Notes: a model not told the origin generated them from the letters alone. A stretch of DNA of 64,000 nucleotides from Cyphellophora europaea CBS 101466 (GCF_000365145.1 NW_008481811.1:1302001-1366000); one strand, 5' to 3'. Shown: positions 53,746-64,000, counted from the first letter of the stretch. Numbers and translations are program-made.

Positions 53746-55779
53746 TCAAGGCAACGCCAAAGTATCCCACTCGAACTGGCCAGTCAAGAAATCGTCCGTC
53801 AGCAACAGGCCCAGGTCCGGTGTCGTGCCGTCCGAAGCCCCTGCCGCCGGTACGCCAGACTCAAACTCAGGCAACTCCAGCTCCTCGCCCGCGGTCCACG
53901 GCGAAGCAGCAAAGTTCACCACGGGCCCGAGGTCGATGTCCATGCTCATGCCTATGTCCATTTGGCCCCGTGGCGTGCCTTGCGTCTCGGTCTGCATGGC
54001 TCTCTCAATACTGCCCTTGATCTCCCTGACGCAGGGCCAGACCCTCTGAATCTCTTCCATTGCCCCAAGGAGAGTGGCGAGGGGCTTCGCAACGTCGCTA
54101 TCCGTCCAAGCGGAGTTGTCGAAGAAGCGCTTCATGAGGACGGTGCCGGCGGCGCTGGACAGGATGTGCACAAAGTCCAGGGGGAGATCGGCGAGACGGT
54201 AATGTCTGCTATAAGAGGTGATGAGGCGAAGGACTGCAGATAGAGAGGCGTAGCAGATCTCAACATCCTCGGATTGTGCAATGTTGGCGGTGTGGAAGAG
54301 ATGTCGTGGGGGTCGATGAAGGATGGTCATTGCCGTATGGAACAGCATGTGTAGATGCAGGACGTAGCTCGGCACTTGCCCTACTGTCCACTGATTCCAG
54401 TGTAGCTTTCCAGGTAGCTCTGACAGCCACTTTGTCAGGCTCACGTGAACCCGTTGAGCCGCAGTAGCAGCAACGGTGGCATTTTGATGTCTGTTTTCGA
54501 ACACATCGACAATCATGTCGTGCAATATCTTCGACAGCTCGATCTGATAGACCAGGGAGGCTACTAATGCAATCCCATCCTCGTAGGCGGTGGCGGAGGT
54601 GCCTGTAGAGATGTAGGTATCTAGCAGAGATTCCCACTCTGGAGGATAGGGTATGCGAATTGTGTTTCTGACATCGGACTCATGTGGATACAGGGCGGGT
54701 GGGCGGCCGAAGTGTAGAGACAACTGCTTATCTGCAACGTATGCTGTCCAGTACACCCGTCGGAAGATCTCTCGGTCCACAAGTCCCTTGTTCGACGTCC
54801 AATTATTAGGATCAAGGTGTAGACCCATTTCATGCGCAAGTCGAAATGCCATCCCACAGAACAGCCAGCCTTTTGATGCTTTGCCCTGGCCAATTTCGAG
54901 GTAGCCGAGCATGATGAGCGACTGCAGCGTAGTTAGATCAGGCTTTTCGAGGGTTTGGAGTAGCAGTGCTTGTGACTGGTCCATGAACAAAGATGCCAGG
55001 GCGTAGAACTCGGGGTCCTCAGACAGTCGCGCACCGAGAGCGCACATGCTATAAAGCAGGACTTCGGAATAGTATGGACCGGCTCCTGCATCCCAGTCTC
55101 GCAGAAACCACTCTCTATAGACGTACATGTTGTAATAGTATGACTGCTTGAAGAAGGTGGTCATCAACTGGCGGCAGACAGGGTGATGGGGCGGATACTC
55201 GAAGGAGAGGCTGTCTGGACTAGTGATAGATGCTGTAGACGTCCTGTGGAGTGCGGGACCACTTATGGTGGTATCGGGCTCATCGTCAAATAAGACGGAT
55301 GCCTCCTCCGACACGTGAAGTTGATAGGCTGATGTGCCGCCAAAGAATTGTGTCGCAGGGCGGGCGGACAAAGAACGTAGCTGACCAGCTCGGGCTCGAG
55401 CCTCTGTGATTTCGCTCTGAGGGGAGGTCGTTGGCTCGACGGCGTCAATTGGCTCCTGGGCACGATCCAGCGACGGCTTGCGAGAAGCTGCTCTCGAGTT
55501 GTAGTCTGCGAGCATCTCGTCCCGCTCCGAGGCAGTTGAGGACGCTAGCTTCTGGATGAAGGCATCCAGGGCTGCAATCTGGGACTCGAGTGCCTGTACA
55601 TGCCGGCGGGGCACGGGGCGTTGCTTCTCGCCTGTCCCAGATAGTACGCAAGCGGTGCCTGCCTTCTGACATCTGGCGCAAGGTCTGCGGCGGTCGCATT
55701 TGATTTTACGCCGGCGGCATCTCTCACACGAGATAATGGTACCTTCCGCCGCCTTGCCCGATTGCGGGGCTTCGACCAT
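53746..55779 (-). CDS. Zn2Cys6 fungal transcription factor with fungal_trans domain
   Basis: A single exon of 677 residues from the ATG at 55779 (MVEAPQSGKAAEG); an in-frame ATG at 55836 would add 19. The binuclear zinc cluster CX2CX6CX5CX2CX6C spans residues 18-44 (CERCRRRKIKC...CARCQKAGTAC). A coiled linker (QALESQIAALDAFIQKL) for dimerisation follows. The middle homology region begins around FEYPPHHPVCRQLMTTFF. It contains the fungal_trans core LQSLIMLGYLEIGQGKASKGWLFCGMAFRLAHEMGLHLDP and REIFRRVYWTAYVADKQLSLHFGRPP. Acidic residues and an aromatic end (LGLLLTDDFLTGQFEWDTLALP) suggest an activation domain. The target pathway is unknown; no adjacent metabolic cluster points to one. Confidence 0.92.
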   Translation of the reverse strand: MVEAPQSGKAAEGTIISCERCRRRKIKCDRRRPCARCQKAGTACVLSGTGEKQRPVPRRHVQALESQIAALDAFIQKLASSTASERDEMLADYNSRAASRKPSLDRAQEPIDAVEPTTSPQSEITEARARAGQLRSLSARPATQFFGGTSAYQLHVSEEASVLFDDEPDTTISGPALHRTSTASITSPDSLSFEYPPHHPVCRQLMTTFFKQSYYYNMYVYREWFLRDWDAGAGPYYSEVLLYSMCALGARLSEDPEFYALASLFMDQSQALLLQTLEKPDLTTLQSLIMLGYLEIGQGKASKGWLFCGMAFRLAHEMGLHLDPNNWTSNKGLVDREIFRRVYWTAYVADKQLSLHFGRPPALYPHESDVRNTIRIPYPPEWESLLDTYISTGTSATAYEDGIALVASLVYQIELSKILHDMIVDVFENRHQNATVAATAAQRVHVSLTKWLSELPGKLHWNQWTVGQVPSYVLHLHMLFHTAMTILHRPPRHLFHTANIAQSEDVEICYASLSAVLRLITSYSRHYRLADLPLDFVHILSSAAGTVLMKRFFDNSAWTDSDVAKPLATLLGAMEEIQRVWPCVREIKGSIERAMQTETQGTPRGQMDIGMSMDIDLGPVVNFAASPWTAGEELELPEFESGVPAAGASDGTTPDLGLLLTDDFLTGQFEWDTLALP

Positions 55780-56105
55780 CGCTTCACGACCTCCCAAAGA
55801 CCAGCAAGTCGAAAGCAGAGAAGCGCACCGATGCAAAGGCGATAACTATGTAGCTGGCTTGCAGCTGGGTTGCTATCAAAGGGTGCGAAGGAATGACAAG
55901 AAGATAGATCGTGAGAGGGTCGAGGTTGGGAGATGAGCTATCCTCCGCAAATTACCCCTCGAGTACGCGGACAAGGCAAACCGAGGCAACCACTTGTAGC
56001 CTTACGATGGTTGATCCAAATGTTCCTCTAGGACACAACCCGACAAGCGATATGTATGGTTACTACATCTGCGCAACCGTTTCGATTCATACGGCAGCGG
56101 TATTC

Positions 56106-58667
56106 TCAGATATCCTTCAGAGCTGCTTCCTGGGCTTCTCGCACCCACCCCAGCTCTACGGCACTGACGCACCTGGCGTAACTCTTGGTAGTGAAGACAA
56201 ACTCACTGCTCATCACCGCCTCCACGCGTCGCCCAAAGAGTACCGAGCTTGGATGAATGCTGACCGGCTGATTTGTGGCGATAGTGAGGTAGGAAGGTGG
56301 CCCTGCCATGCTTTCAGGCTGCTTCTTGTTTGTCTTTGTGGTGGCATTGGCCGCAGGAGACGCCAGACGCGCGACGTTCGGGTGCAGGCCGGTGAGCAGG
56401 CACTTGAGGATCCTCGTATTGAGATCCGTGACTTCCACGGCTGGTGTCGAGACGATTGTGGCTTTGCCGTCAGGAGGATTGCTGCCATTTTTCGAAGACC
56501 CTGACGTATCTCGCTGGCGAGCCAAAATACCGCTGAGCTGCTTCCTGACGTCCAGGGCACCCTGCATGGCTCTGTGGCTGATGCCTCGCTCGCTGCACCA
56601 TCGCTTGCGGTCACTATTCTCCTCCACGTATGCCTGAACAGCAGCCAATAGCGTGAGGTGGTCGCCTTCTCTTCGATATAATTTGGACCTCAGAACCAGC
56701 CTCGGGTCTGAAGGCCCCTCGTCCTCGCTCTCCTCGCCGTTGCCGCTACCTCGCCCCCTCCCCTCGTGGATATTCACAAAAATGTTCTCCACAGACAACG
56801 AAGCGACAATGTCCACGATTTGATCCACACATCCCCATCTCACGCTTGCCAACAACACCCTGGCCAGGTTGCCTGGCAGCGGCAAGAGACTCATCTGCTT
56901 GCCCACTCCAGTGACATTTCCCGCCCCTTCGTCCAACGCCCCGATGCCCAGAAGCCCGACAAACGCTCTTTCTAGACCCCTCTTTGGCGGCTTCGACAGC
57001 ATCTTCCACTCCCTCAGACTTTTGACCCCATGTGCCTTGAGAGTCAGCACCAACTGGCTCAGATCACATCGCAGAACCTCTGGTTCTGTATCCTGCTTCA
57101 GCTCGTAGTAATTCTTCTCCGTGTAGAGCCGCCACGCTGTGCCGGGTGCGTCACGACCAGCTCGCCCCGCCCGTTGCGCCGCTGACGACCGGGAAATGGG
57201 CGTCGTGAGCAGAGAGTCGATGTTGAGGGACGGCCGGAAGAGACGTTGCTTGGAGAGGCCGGAATCGATGACGTGGCGGACGCCGGGGACTGTGAGTGAC
57301 GTCTCGGCGATGTTGGTGGAGAGGATAATCTTGCGGGTGAATTTGGGCGTGGGCAGGAAGACAAGCTGTTGCTGATGAGGCGGCAGCGCAGCATAGAGCG
57401 GCAGCAGTAGAAGCGCTGGAATGGCTGGAGCTTTTGGGTTCTCTTTCGCATTCTTCTCGAGTGTGCTGGCGTAGGTGGTGAGAAGGGACAGCAGAGACTC
57501 AATGGTCTCCTGACCGGGGAGGAAAACGAGAACGTCCCCAGGTAGTGGGCTGTGCGTGTGGATGTGGGTTATTCGGTCGAGGGCAGCGGAAATGATATCG
57601 GGTGTGGGCTGCGGGAGATAGTTGACTGTGACGGGATGCAGTCGGCCAGGTATCCGTAGACTAGTGACTTTCGTCGCGATATGTGTAGCCGATGATTCGT
57701 CGTCCGATAATCCATTCCAAGTCTCGTTTTGCTGCCCCTTGACACCATCCACAGACCCGTTCGACACGTCTTGCTGCTTCTCTTTCTCATCTTTCTTGTT
57801 CACGTTGCCGTCAAAGAACCTCTCCAAACCCTCCATATCAGCCGTCGCACTCATCACCACGACCTTGAGCGGCGCGCCCCCTCGGCCCTTGACAGCCTCT
57901 CCCTCACCCCTAACCAACTGCCGCAGAAACCCCAAACATAAATCAACTCCCACTCCCCTCTCATGCACCTCATCCACCACCACACAACTATACCGCTTTA
58001 GCGCCGGATCCCTCAACATCTCCATCAGCAACATCCCCTCAGTCAGAAACTTCACCCGCACCCGCTCCCCGACCCTCCGCTCAAACCGCACCTCGTACCC
58101 CACCTCCCCCGCCTTCCCACCCACCGTCGTTCCCATCTCCTCCGCCACCCTCTTCGCCAAGCTCACGGCCGCCACCCTCCTCGGCTGCGTGATCGCGATA
58201 CACCCACCAACCTCTTCTTCCTCCTTCCCCACTCCGCCGCCAGGCAACTGAACGCGCCGCCGACGGCACCAGCGCTCTTCGACGAGAAACTGCGGCACCT
58301 GCGTGGACTTGCCAGAGCCGGTTTCGCCGACAAGGAGAAGGACGTCGTTGGCGGAGAGGGCGGCGCGGATGCTGGAGGCGTGAGACCAGATGGGCAATTG
58401 TTTCCGCGTGGCCAGCAGCGTGGCTGCTTGTTGTTTCAGCCCCGGCTGATTATGACGGTCTGGGTGTTCATTCTGCTTCCGCTGCTCGCGCTTATGCGTT
58501 TCGCGCGGAGTGGTGGCGTCGAAGTCGATGTTCTTGTTGTTGGTTTTTGCCGTCGGAGCTCCGTTACGATGGCGCTGCAGCACCGTCTGACCGTCTGTGG
58601 CCAGCTTTGGCGAGCCAAATGCAGTGGCACTGTTGCGCTTAGTGCCTCTTGAGGGAGCCATTGTCAT
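56106..58667 (-). CDS. DEAH-box RNA helicase, Dhr2/DHX33-like
   Basis: A single exon of 853 residues. All SF2 DEAH motifs are visible: I, GETGSGKST (about residue 113); Ia, TQPRRVAA; II, DEVHERG (about 231); III, MSATADME; IV/V around FLPGQETIESL and STNIAETSLTVPGV; and VI, QRAGRAGRDAPG (about 502). The helicase-associated and OB-fold regions follow (GIGALDEG, LLASVRWGCVDQIVDIVASLS, RKRWCSERGISHRAMQGALDVRKQL). The basic N-terminus of about 90 residues is disordered. The size and HA2/OB sequence resemble yeast Dhr2, a nucleolar factor in 18S rRNA maturation. Motif II is DEVH rather than DEAH; ATPase function is compatible with that change. Inserts after motif III (KKDEKEKQQD, acidic/Ser-rich) are species-specific. 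Confidence 0.93.
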   Translation of the reverse strand: MTMAPSRGTKRNSATAFGSPKLATDGQTVLQRHRNGAPTAKTNNKNIDFDATTPRETHKREQRKQNEHPDRHNQPGLKQQAATLLATRKQLPIWSHASSIRAALSANDVLLLVGETGSGKSTQVPQFLVEERWCRRRRVQLPGGGVGKEEEEVGGCIAITQPRRVAAVSLAKRVAEEMGTTVGGKAGEVGYEVRFERRVGERVRVKFLTEGMLLMEMLRDPALKRYSCVVVDEVHERGVGVDLCLGFLRQLVRGEGEAVKGRGGAPLKVVVMSATADMEGLERFFDGNVNKKDEKEKQQDVSNGSVDGVKGQQNETWNGLSDDESSATHIATKVTSLRIPGRLHPVTVNYLPQPTPDIISAALDRITHIHTHSPLPGDVLVFLPGQETIESLLSLLTTYASTLEKNAKENPKAPAIPALLLLPLYAALPPHQQQLVFLPTPKFTRKIILSTNIAETSLTVPGVRHVIDSGLSKQRLFRPSLNIDSLLTTPISRSSAAQRAGRAGRDAPGTAWRLYTEKNYYELKQDTEPEVLRCDLSQLVLTLKAHGVKSLREWKMLSKPPKRGLERAFVGLLGIGALDEGAGNVTGVGKQMSLLPLPGNLARVLLASVRWGCVDQIVDIVASLSVENIFVNIHEGRGRGSGNGEESEDEGPSDPRLVLRSKLYRREGDHLTLLAAVQAYVEENSDRKRWCSERGISHRAMQGALDVRKQLSGILARQRDTSGSSKNGSNPPDGKATIVSTPAVEVTDLNTRILKCLLTGLHPNVARLASPAANATTKTNKKQPESMAGPPSYLTIATNQPVSIHPSSVLFGRRVEAVMSSEFVFTTKSYARCVSAVELGWVREAQEAALKDI

Positions 58668-59225
58668 CTTGCGGTCGTTCTAGAGATGGCAGGAAGTGAG
58701 TTCGCCGAGCAAAGATTTTTTGGAGTCGAAGTTGCCTGGCGGCTTGGCGGCGAATTTAATTGCACCGGTGAATGCCTCGTTTGCCGCCTTGTCCTGAACT
58801 GCCCACCAGAAATTGGAGATTGGTAGTGCCAGGTGACGATCACAGCACAGGTTGTAAAGGAATGGATGGGACAAGGCCAGATGTCAGGTTCGTGCAAGGT
58901 CTTCTACCATCTTCAGGCTGCGTGAGGCCATCTATTTTGGCATACTCGTATCATATCCCGCTTCGCTATGCATACAAATCGTAAAGCAACGCCACTTGCA
59001 CGCCCTCTGCGCCAGCCCGCATCTGCTGTGGGCTGCGCCACGTATGCCATGCCTGGCACATAGATTTCATCACCACATGCCAATTCCGTTTTCCGGCTTA
59101 AGGTCTAGCGAGGCTACACCTGTCCGCAATGACCCATCTGAAATGTGCCTAAGGCCTTTTACTTTGCCTCCCAACGCCGATGGTGCTGAATCAGTGCATC
59201 ATGCATCATACACCGAATTGAAATC
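58668..59225. other. Intergenic
   Basis: This holds the helicase promoter and the 3' end region of the Sec7 gene. No gene-like frame, repeat or RNA gene is seen. Confidence 0.5.
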
Positions 59226-62200
59226 TCACGAACTCCCATTGGTCACTGCCGGACCAGGAGCACTTGAGCTCTCGCCGAGGCTGTTGGTGAGGCGCACCGT
59301 ATCGTCCTCTGCCTTGGCTTTCCCTTTACTCGTTGTGTCGTCTTCATCCTCACTGTTACTCTCGTCTTCATCGCTCTCCTCTTGGACGCTTCGACTGTCC
59401 ATGCTGCTTCTGAAGTCTTTGGCATCAACAAACAGACTCCCCCTATCAACGTGACTAGCCCGGCTGACGGAGCCCTCGAGACTGGTCTTTGCATCCACGA
59501 AGTCTTCATGATCCTGCGTGATGACACTCAATTTGCGCGGATCTACCTCTCGCACACTGTTGGCCTCAACACTTTCGGACTCTGCACGACTGCTCGGCCT
59601 GCTGGCAATGCTAGCCGTCCCGTCATCAACAGCGTCGTTATCATCCTTCTTGTTCTGCTGTCGCATCTTCATCCGCTCTTCAGCTGACATGTTCCGCCAT
59701 TCCTCGCCCATGGTGATGACACTGGCTTTCTTGCCATGGAGGATGAAACTGCCAGTGCCACGACGTAGCTCCTCACTCTCACCAGAATGGGTGCTCTTGA
59801 TGTCACCTTCGGTCACAGCGCTCGATCCAGATTCACGATTCTTCTTGTGACGGCTCGAGCTGGGAGATGCGTGCACGTGATGATGGTCACGAAGACTGCG
59901 ATGCAGGCTTCGACGGACACTACTGCCTCGGTCGCGCAAGAAGTGGTCAGACGATGGGGATATGGCACCCACGCGGTCACGCTCAGACTCGCTAGTGTCT
60001 GGACGTTTCTCTTTGGTCACGTTGCCATCCACACCGAGCAGACCTGCCTCACGAAGGACCTGCTCCTCCCCAGCTTCGATATGTGCAGACTCGTGCTCAT
60101 GTAGAAGACGTTGGGAAATCGTGCTTGACTGTTGAACCATGTCTGGTCTCGAATCGCGTTTCGTAGGCGCAAATGGCTCTTGGAGTGTCTTTGGACTACT
60201 CGTAACTGAAGGAGCGTTCTCCACGACAGTATCTATGCCTGTTTCAAGTAGAGCCTGGGAAGCCCTCCGACTTTGGCCCGGCTTCGATGAAGTGGTGGGT
60301 GACAAAGTTTGCTTGCTGGTTTCAGTATCCGTGCGAGCCAGACTCTGAGCAGTCGACTTCACAGGCGTAAGCTTTTGTGGCGTGCCGTGGGGAGCCGGAA
60401 AGTCGGCCTGTGCCTCCTGGTCAAGATCCAGAGCAAGCACATCACGATGCGTCTTGTTCCGCCACAGCTCGACTCTGGTCCACTTGAGTTTAGCCGACAT
60501 CCGACCAGCAGCCATAATGAGAGACTCCCGAGTCTTCTGCTGAATCGGCAAGCAGACAGAAAGACCCCTAGCATTCCTCAAAAGGGTCTCGAGCTCCTTT
60601 TGCACAGCAGCAATCTTTTCATCGTAGTCGCTGATCTTTTCGCTGATGAGCTGACGACGATAAAACATAATCTCCCACGCAGCTTGAGGATCCATGGAAG
60701 GCGACAAAGGACCGTTGTGCTTGGCTGTGTCTGCGCTGGCGGTTGATATCTCCGAATCCTTCCTGAAGAGCTGTCGGCCCTCGTAAGTTGTGCCCAATGG
60801 CCCACGCATGCGGACGCCAGCGGATCTGAATGTAGCAGCATAATTGATTTTCTGGATGAAATCATTTCGGTCTGTCTCGGAGTTCGCTAGAAACACTTCT
60901 TCAATGTTGCCGTGTTTCAGCAAAACCAACGCATTCTTATGACGCTTGTAATTGGAGTCATATAATGCCACTGCATCGTCCATCGATATGAGAGCATCAG
61001 GTTGGAACTCGGTAAGTGCAGGCTTGAAGATGAGCGGGGCAGATTTGGTATTCGCTTTTGAATGGTTCTCATGCTGCGAAATGAGCTTCTTGACCCAGCC
61101 GATATCCTTGAAGAAGTAGAGCTTGGAGTCCGTTAAGATCGCGCCCCACTCCTGCCACGGACTGGAAGTCTTCTTCTTCTTTGGACTCTTTCGCCATAAG
61201 AGACCGACTTTGGCGACCTTAATGCTGACTAAACCTGCTTGTGCCTCGGAAGGGTTGAATATCGTGGCTTGGGACATGAATGCATCCGGCCGGGAGCGAG
61301 CAGAGACGATCTGCAGGACAGAAGATTTCAAGAAGGCGCGGTGTAACTCGAAGATGTCGAAAGAAGCAGCTGTGCCGGTTGATCTATACGTGTCCTCTGT
61401 ATCCATGACATCCTTGAGCGACGGGCGCAGTACTTCAAGCTTGTTGTCTAGGATGAGGAGATAAGGATCAACGGGGCCACGCAGCTTCTCGGAGCTCTTC
61501 ACTCGGATGAGACTCTTCTTCGGCCTAGGAGCGTGTAAGCGGTGGCTATTTATGGCCACCTCATCATCGAAATGGATGAATGGCGTATAGCAGATGTTAT
61601 CGTAGAAGCAGTCTAGGATATCGCTCGACACGGTTACTGAACCTTGTTGGGTGTTTTTGAAATAGTCGTGCTTGGTCATCTTCCGCTTATTGTTCTTGTT
61701 GTGTGTATCTGAATGTAACAATAAGATGGAGAAGGCCACGAATGTCGTCTCATCGGTGGAAGAAAAGATGCCCGGATTGCACTCATAGTAGCGATCTGCA
61801 AATCCAGCAAGAAGACGATCGATCTGCTGCGTTTCTTTGGGCAGTTCGACCTCCATCAGCATCTTGCGAATAGCCATATCGATGGACTCGCCAAAATAGG
61901 AAAATCCCCGCATGTATTTGCGCAAGCACGTCCTGGAGAACTCGTCTGCACTCTTGCATAGAATGGTGGCCATCGAACCCCGCTGCACCGCAGCTTCAAG
62001 CTTCTCCAGGTACGATGCAGGAGTATCAGATTCGTCTCGCTTAGGGTACACCAGCTCGGGAACCTCTTCACGTGGTATCTGCAACGAGTTCGACTTGGAG
62101 CCAGGTGTGCCGGGACTATTGCTAGAGCCGTGGCGCGGGGGTGGAACGGAGTTCTGTCTCAGGCGGTGTGGTAAAGAGAGCAGATCGCCAAAGCTTCGTC

Positions 62201-63497
62201 TGCCAGTGGTAGAGGTCGACGTACGCGTAGAGCCGGGTTGATCCTGACCGACTCTTTCTGCGGATCGACCTAGCGAGCTCATGGTAGAAGACCGACCACG
62301 TGCGCCTAGTCGAGGTGGAATCAGCGCAGCAGCAGGTGGCGTGGATTGTCCGGAATGAGTAGATTCCTTGCGTAGTACAGACGGACCTGGAGAGCCAAAC
62401 GGAGCATTTGTCAAGGCTACGGTTGAATTGGTGGGTGAAGCCGCGCCGGAGTCTCCGCCACTCGTGCCAGGCTCAAACCGCACTGCGGAGGTTGATTTGC
62501 GACTAGGTGACATGGATCTTCTCCCCCCTTCAAAGCCGGTCGTTGAGAAACTAGCTCTTTCCGAAGTTGAAGGTTGCAGTTTCTCAGGCAGTGGAAACAA
62601 GGGGCCCTTGTTCTTCTTCCGTCGTCCCAGCTTGAAGAATGTGGTGGTTGAAGTTATGACATGAGTCGTTGTAGTCCTCGCATAGACTTTTTCGCCTGAA
62701 CTCGCATCCGATCTCGAGGAGTCTGATAAGCGTTCTATGGGAATGGCGAGCTGCGAACTCGACTCGTCACCATAGGCAGGTGGTCCAGGCACGCCGTCGA
62801 GGGAATGCATCTGCTCCAATTTCGACGCTTTTTCGTTGTGCAAGTCTGGAGTGGACGCAGCGACTGTAATATGACCGTCTGGCGTCGTAGAACGGCCGAG
62901 ATTGCTGTGTCGGACCGTGCCTTTCCTTCGGAACGGGCTAGGACTTCTACCAGAGAATAGCTTCTGTGCCGACTTCTTCGAGGGCTCCGCTGTAGCATCG
63001 TTGACGGTTGGGGACGTTGTGATGATAGCGGGAGCAGGTGGGAGGGGCTCGCGCTCTTCAGGAGGCGTGGAGGCCTTCTTGAAGCGGAACGACAGCTGCG
63101 GGTCAGAAGCGTTCTTGAATCTGAGAAGAGAGAAGCGTTGTGGCCGTGGAGGAGCAGTTTCATCGGATTCTGGTATTGCGGCCGGAGAGTTGGTAGGAGG
63201 TTCGAGATGGTCCGCTGTAGCATGATCTTCTTGCGAAGACACTCTTTTGCTTACATCGTCCTCATCCTCTTGCCCGCTACCTTCGTCCGACCTTCGTGGA
63301 GAGGGAGTAGGTTCTTCTCTCTGGATGAGCGGTGGGCCAAAGTCACCGGAGCCGAACTTGGGGATGTGCACACTCATGCGGTCTTTCGCGGCATCCTTCT
63401 CTGACTTCTTGGGCGAATGGGCCTCAAAGATAGTATGTCGGTGATGCTTGCTGCTTTCCCCTGTTCCGGGCCGCGAGCGTAGGCTTGGGAAGGGCAT
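59226..63497 (-). CDS. Sec7-PH domain Arf guanine-nucleotide exchange factor (Syt1-like)
   Basis: A single exon of 1,423 residues. The first about 480 residues are disordered and Ser/Pro/Arg-rich, with many candidate phosphosites. The Sec7 domain spans about 487-650 and includes CKSADEFSRTCLRKYMRGF, the glutamic-finger loop LPKETQQIDRLLAGFADRYYECNP (catalytic Glu about 553) and FVAFSILLLHSDTHNKNNKRKM. A split PH domain follows at about 745-890 (VGLLWRKSPKKKKTSSPWQEWGAILTDSKLYFF, and NDFIQKINYAATFR). A helical stretch near 930-1010 contains RRQLISEKISDYDEKIAAVQKELETLL. The tail is acidic and disordered. Order and length fit yeast Syt1 better than Yel1. The role is Arf activation at Golgi or plasma membrane. 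The start at 63497 is the only ATG before a stop. Confidence 0.94.
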   Translation of the reverse strand: MPFPSLRSRPGTGESSKHHRHTIFEAHSPKKSEKDAAKDRMSVHIPKFGSGDFGPPLIQREEPTPSPRRSDEGSGQEDEDDVSKRVSSQEDHATADHLEPPTNSPAAIPESDETAPPRPQRFSLLRFKNASDPQLSFRFKKASTPPEEREPLPPAPAIITTSPTVNDATAEPSKKSAQKLFSGRSPSPFRRKGTVRHSNLGRSTTPDGHITVAASTPDLHNEKASKLEQMHSLDGVPGPPAYGDESSSQLAIPIERLSDSSRSDASSGEKVYARTTTTHVITSTTTFFKLGRRKKNKGPLFPLPEKLQPSTSERASFSTTGFEGGRRSMSPSRKSTSAVRFEPGTSGGDSGAASPTNSTVALTNAPFGSPGPSVLRKESTHSGQSTPPAAALIPPRLGARGRSSTMSSLGRSAERVGQDQPGSTRTSTSTTGRRSFGDLLSLPHRLRQNSVPPPRHGSSNSPGTPGSKSNSLQIPREEVPELVYPKRDESDTPASYLEKLEAAVQRGSMATILCKSADEFSRTCLRKYMRGFSYFGESIDMAIRKMLMEVELPKETQQIDRLLAGFADRYYECNPGIFSSTDETTFVAFSILLLHSDTHNKNNKRKMTKHDYFKNTQQGSVTVSSDILDCFYDNICYTPFIHFDDEVAINSHRLHAPRPKKSLIRVKSSEKLRGPVDPYLLILDNKLEVLRPSLKDVMDTEDTYRSTGTAASFDIFELHRAFLKSSVLQIVSARSRPDAFMSQATIFNPSEAQAGLVSIKVAKVGLLWRKSPKKKKTSSPWQEWGAILTDSKLYFFKDIGWVKKLISQHENHSKANTKSAPLIFKPALTEFQPDALISMDDAVALYDSNYKRHKNALVLLKHGNIEEVFLANSETDRNDFIQKINYAATFRSAGVRMRGPLGTTYEGRQLFRKDSEISTASADTAKHNGPLSPSMDPQAAWEIMFYRRQLISEKISDYDEKIAAVQKELETLLRNARGLSVCLPIQQKTRESLIMAAGRMSAKLKWTRVELWRNKTHRDVLALDLDQEAQADFPAPHGTPQKLTPVKSTAQSLARTDTETSKQTLSPTTSSKPGQSRRASQALLETGIDTVVENAPSVTSSPKTLQEPFAPTKRDSRPDMVQQSSTISQRLLHEHESAHIEAGEEQVLREAGLLGVDGNVTKEKRPDTSESERDRVGAISPSSDHFLRDRGSSVRRSLHRSLRDHHHVHASPSSSRHKKNRESGSSAVTEGDIKSTHSGESEELRRGTGSFILHGKKASVITMGEEWRNMSAEERMKMRQQNKKDDNDAVDDGTASIASRPSSRAESESVEANSVREVDPRKLSVITQDHEDFVDAKTSLEGSVSRASHVDRGSLFVDAKDFRSSMDSRSVQEESDEDESNSEDEDDTTSKGKAKAEDDTVRLTNSLGESSSAPGPAVTNGSS

Positions 63498-64000
63498 CGC
63501 GATTTATGGGGAATGCTTCAAGTCCGTGACATGATTTCTGACAGTGTGCAGCGGTTCGTGAGATTCTAGGAGAGGAGAACATGCGCCAATAGTCCTTGAA
63601 CCATCATCAGGCCAGCCTGCATGGGTACCGTGGCACTGGCGGAGTCGGACAAGAACTGGGAGCGGGCGGGTGAGATAACAGGCTAGGTTGGAGAGGAGGT
63701 TGAGACCCGACAGGGGAGAATGCAGTCTGGGTAACAAAGCGAGCGGAGTCAGGGTGCCTATCGCAGGGACACTGTGACAAGAGCAAAGCAGCGTAGAGTG
63801 GGAGGTGAGGAGTATGCAAACAGGTTTCTCGATGGGGTTGTGCAGGTTATCTGCTGCTCCGGCTGACTGCACAAAAGGGCAATCAACAATACTTTACTTG
63901 CATACTTGTACGGAAACCTTCCTATCGCCCTGTTCCCAGCACTGGCCCTACGAGTCTCCGTCTCCACGTGCGCCCGCACCGCTCTGGGCGGCCGTTTTTG
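63498..64000. other. Upstream region of the Sec7 gene
   Basis: Promoter and leader sequence up to the window edge. The minus-strand frames here carry no domain and do not join the Sec7 frame. Confidence 0.5.

Overview
The window is nuclear DNA from a filamentous ascomycete fungus (Pezizomycotina). Dothideomycetes is my best guess, but it rests on general gene style and not on a marker. The evidence is eukaryotic genes on both strands with short introns (mostly 40-60 nt, GT...AG), plus families typical of filamentous fungi: Arl8, an RCR-type protein, a fibroin-3-related protein, copper-fist and Zn2Cys6 regulators, a single-exon USP9X-like deubiquitinase and a Git1-like transporter. I see 25 intact or edge-truncated protein genes and one probable BTB pseudogene. 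I see no tRNA or rRNA gene, no transposon and no AT-rich RIP-like block.

Layout. 1-11 kb: the Miro GTPase gem1 (minus, 3' end outside the window), a SAM methyltransferase, a Ysc84/Lsb3-type SH3 protein, an orphan five-helix glycoprotein-like membrane protein, and a GC-rich secreted cysteine-rich protein ending in KDEL. 11-21 kb: a CorA-like channel whose C-terminus coincides with a 10-bp tandem duplication, arl8, RCR-like and fibroin-3-like tail-bearing membrane proteins, and slm1. 21-29 kb: one 7.6-kb intronless deubiquitinase gene. 29-36 kb: pop3 (RNase P/MRP) convergent with ste14, a maltose-acetyltransferase-like enzyme, the degraded BTB gene, and an eight-exon MFS transporter with a 14-nt microexon. 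36-45 kb: a peroxisomal-type acyl/aryl-CoA ligase divergent from pex11, then a RidA-family protein and PEP carboxykinase. 46-64 kb: a copper-fist regulator, rpn7, alanine aminotransferase, a Zn2Cys6 regulator, a Dhr2-like DEAH helicase and a Sec7-PH Arf-GEF.

How the genes may work together. The 36-45 kb stretch is metabolically coherent. An adenylate-forming ligase ending in -AKI and the peroxisome proliferation gene pex11 share a 647-bp promoter with three copies of the CCTCGG fatty-acid-response hexamer, and pck1 lies close by. This fits growth on fatty acids or other gluconeogenic carbon. The 15-21 kb stretch holds three plasma-membrane or cell-wall type genes, two of which carry PPxY motifs that could recruit an Rsp5-type ubiquitin ligase. 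I did not find a phage-like, CRISPR-like or otherwise new defence system. The most unusual items are the KDEL-tailed cysteine-rich protein, the structured 345-nt intron of pck1, the possible two-start alanine aminotransferase and the duplication-linked frame change in the CorA-like gene.
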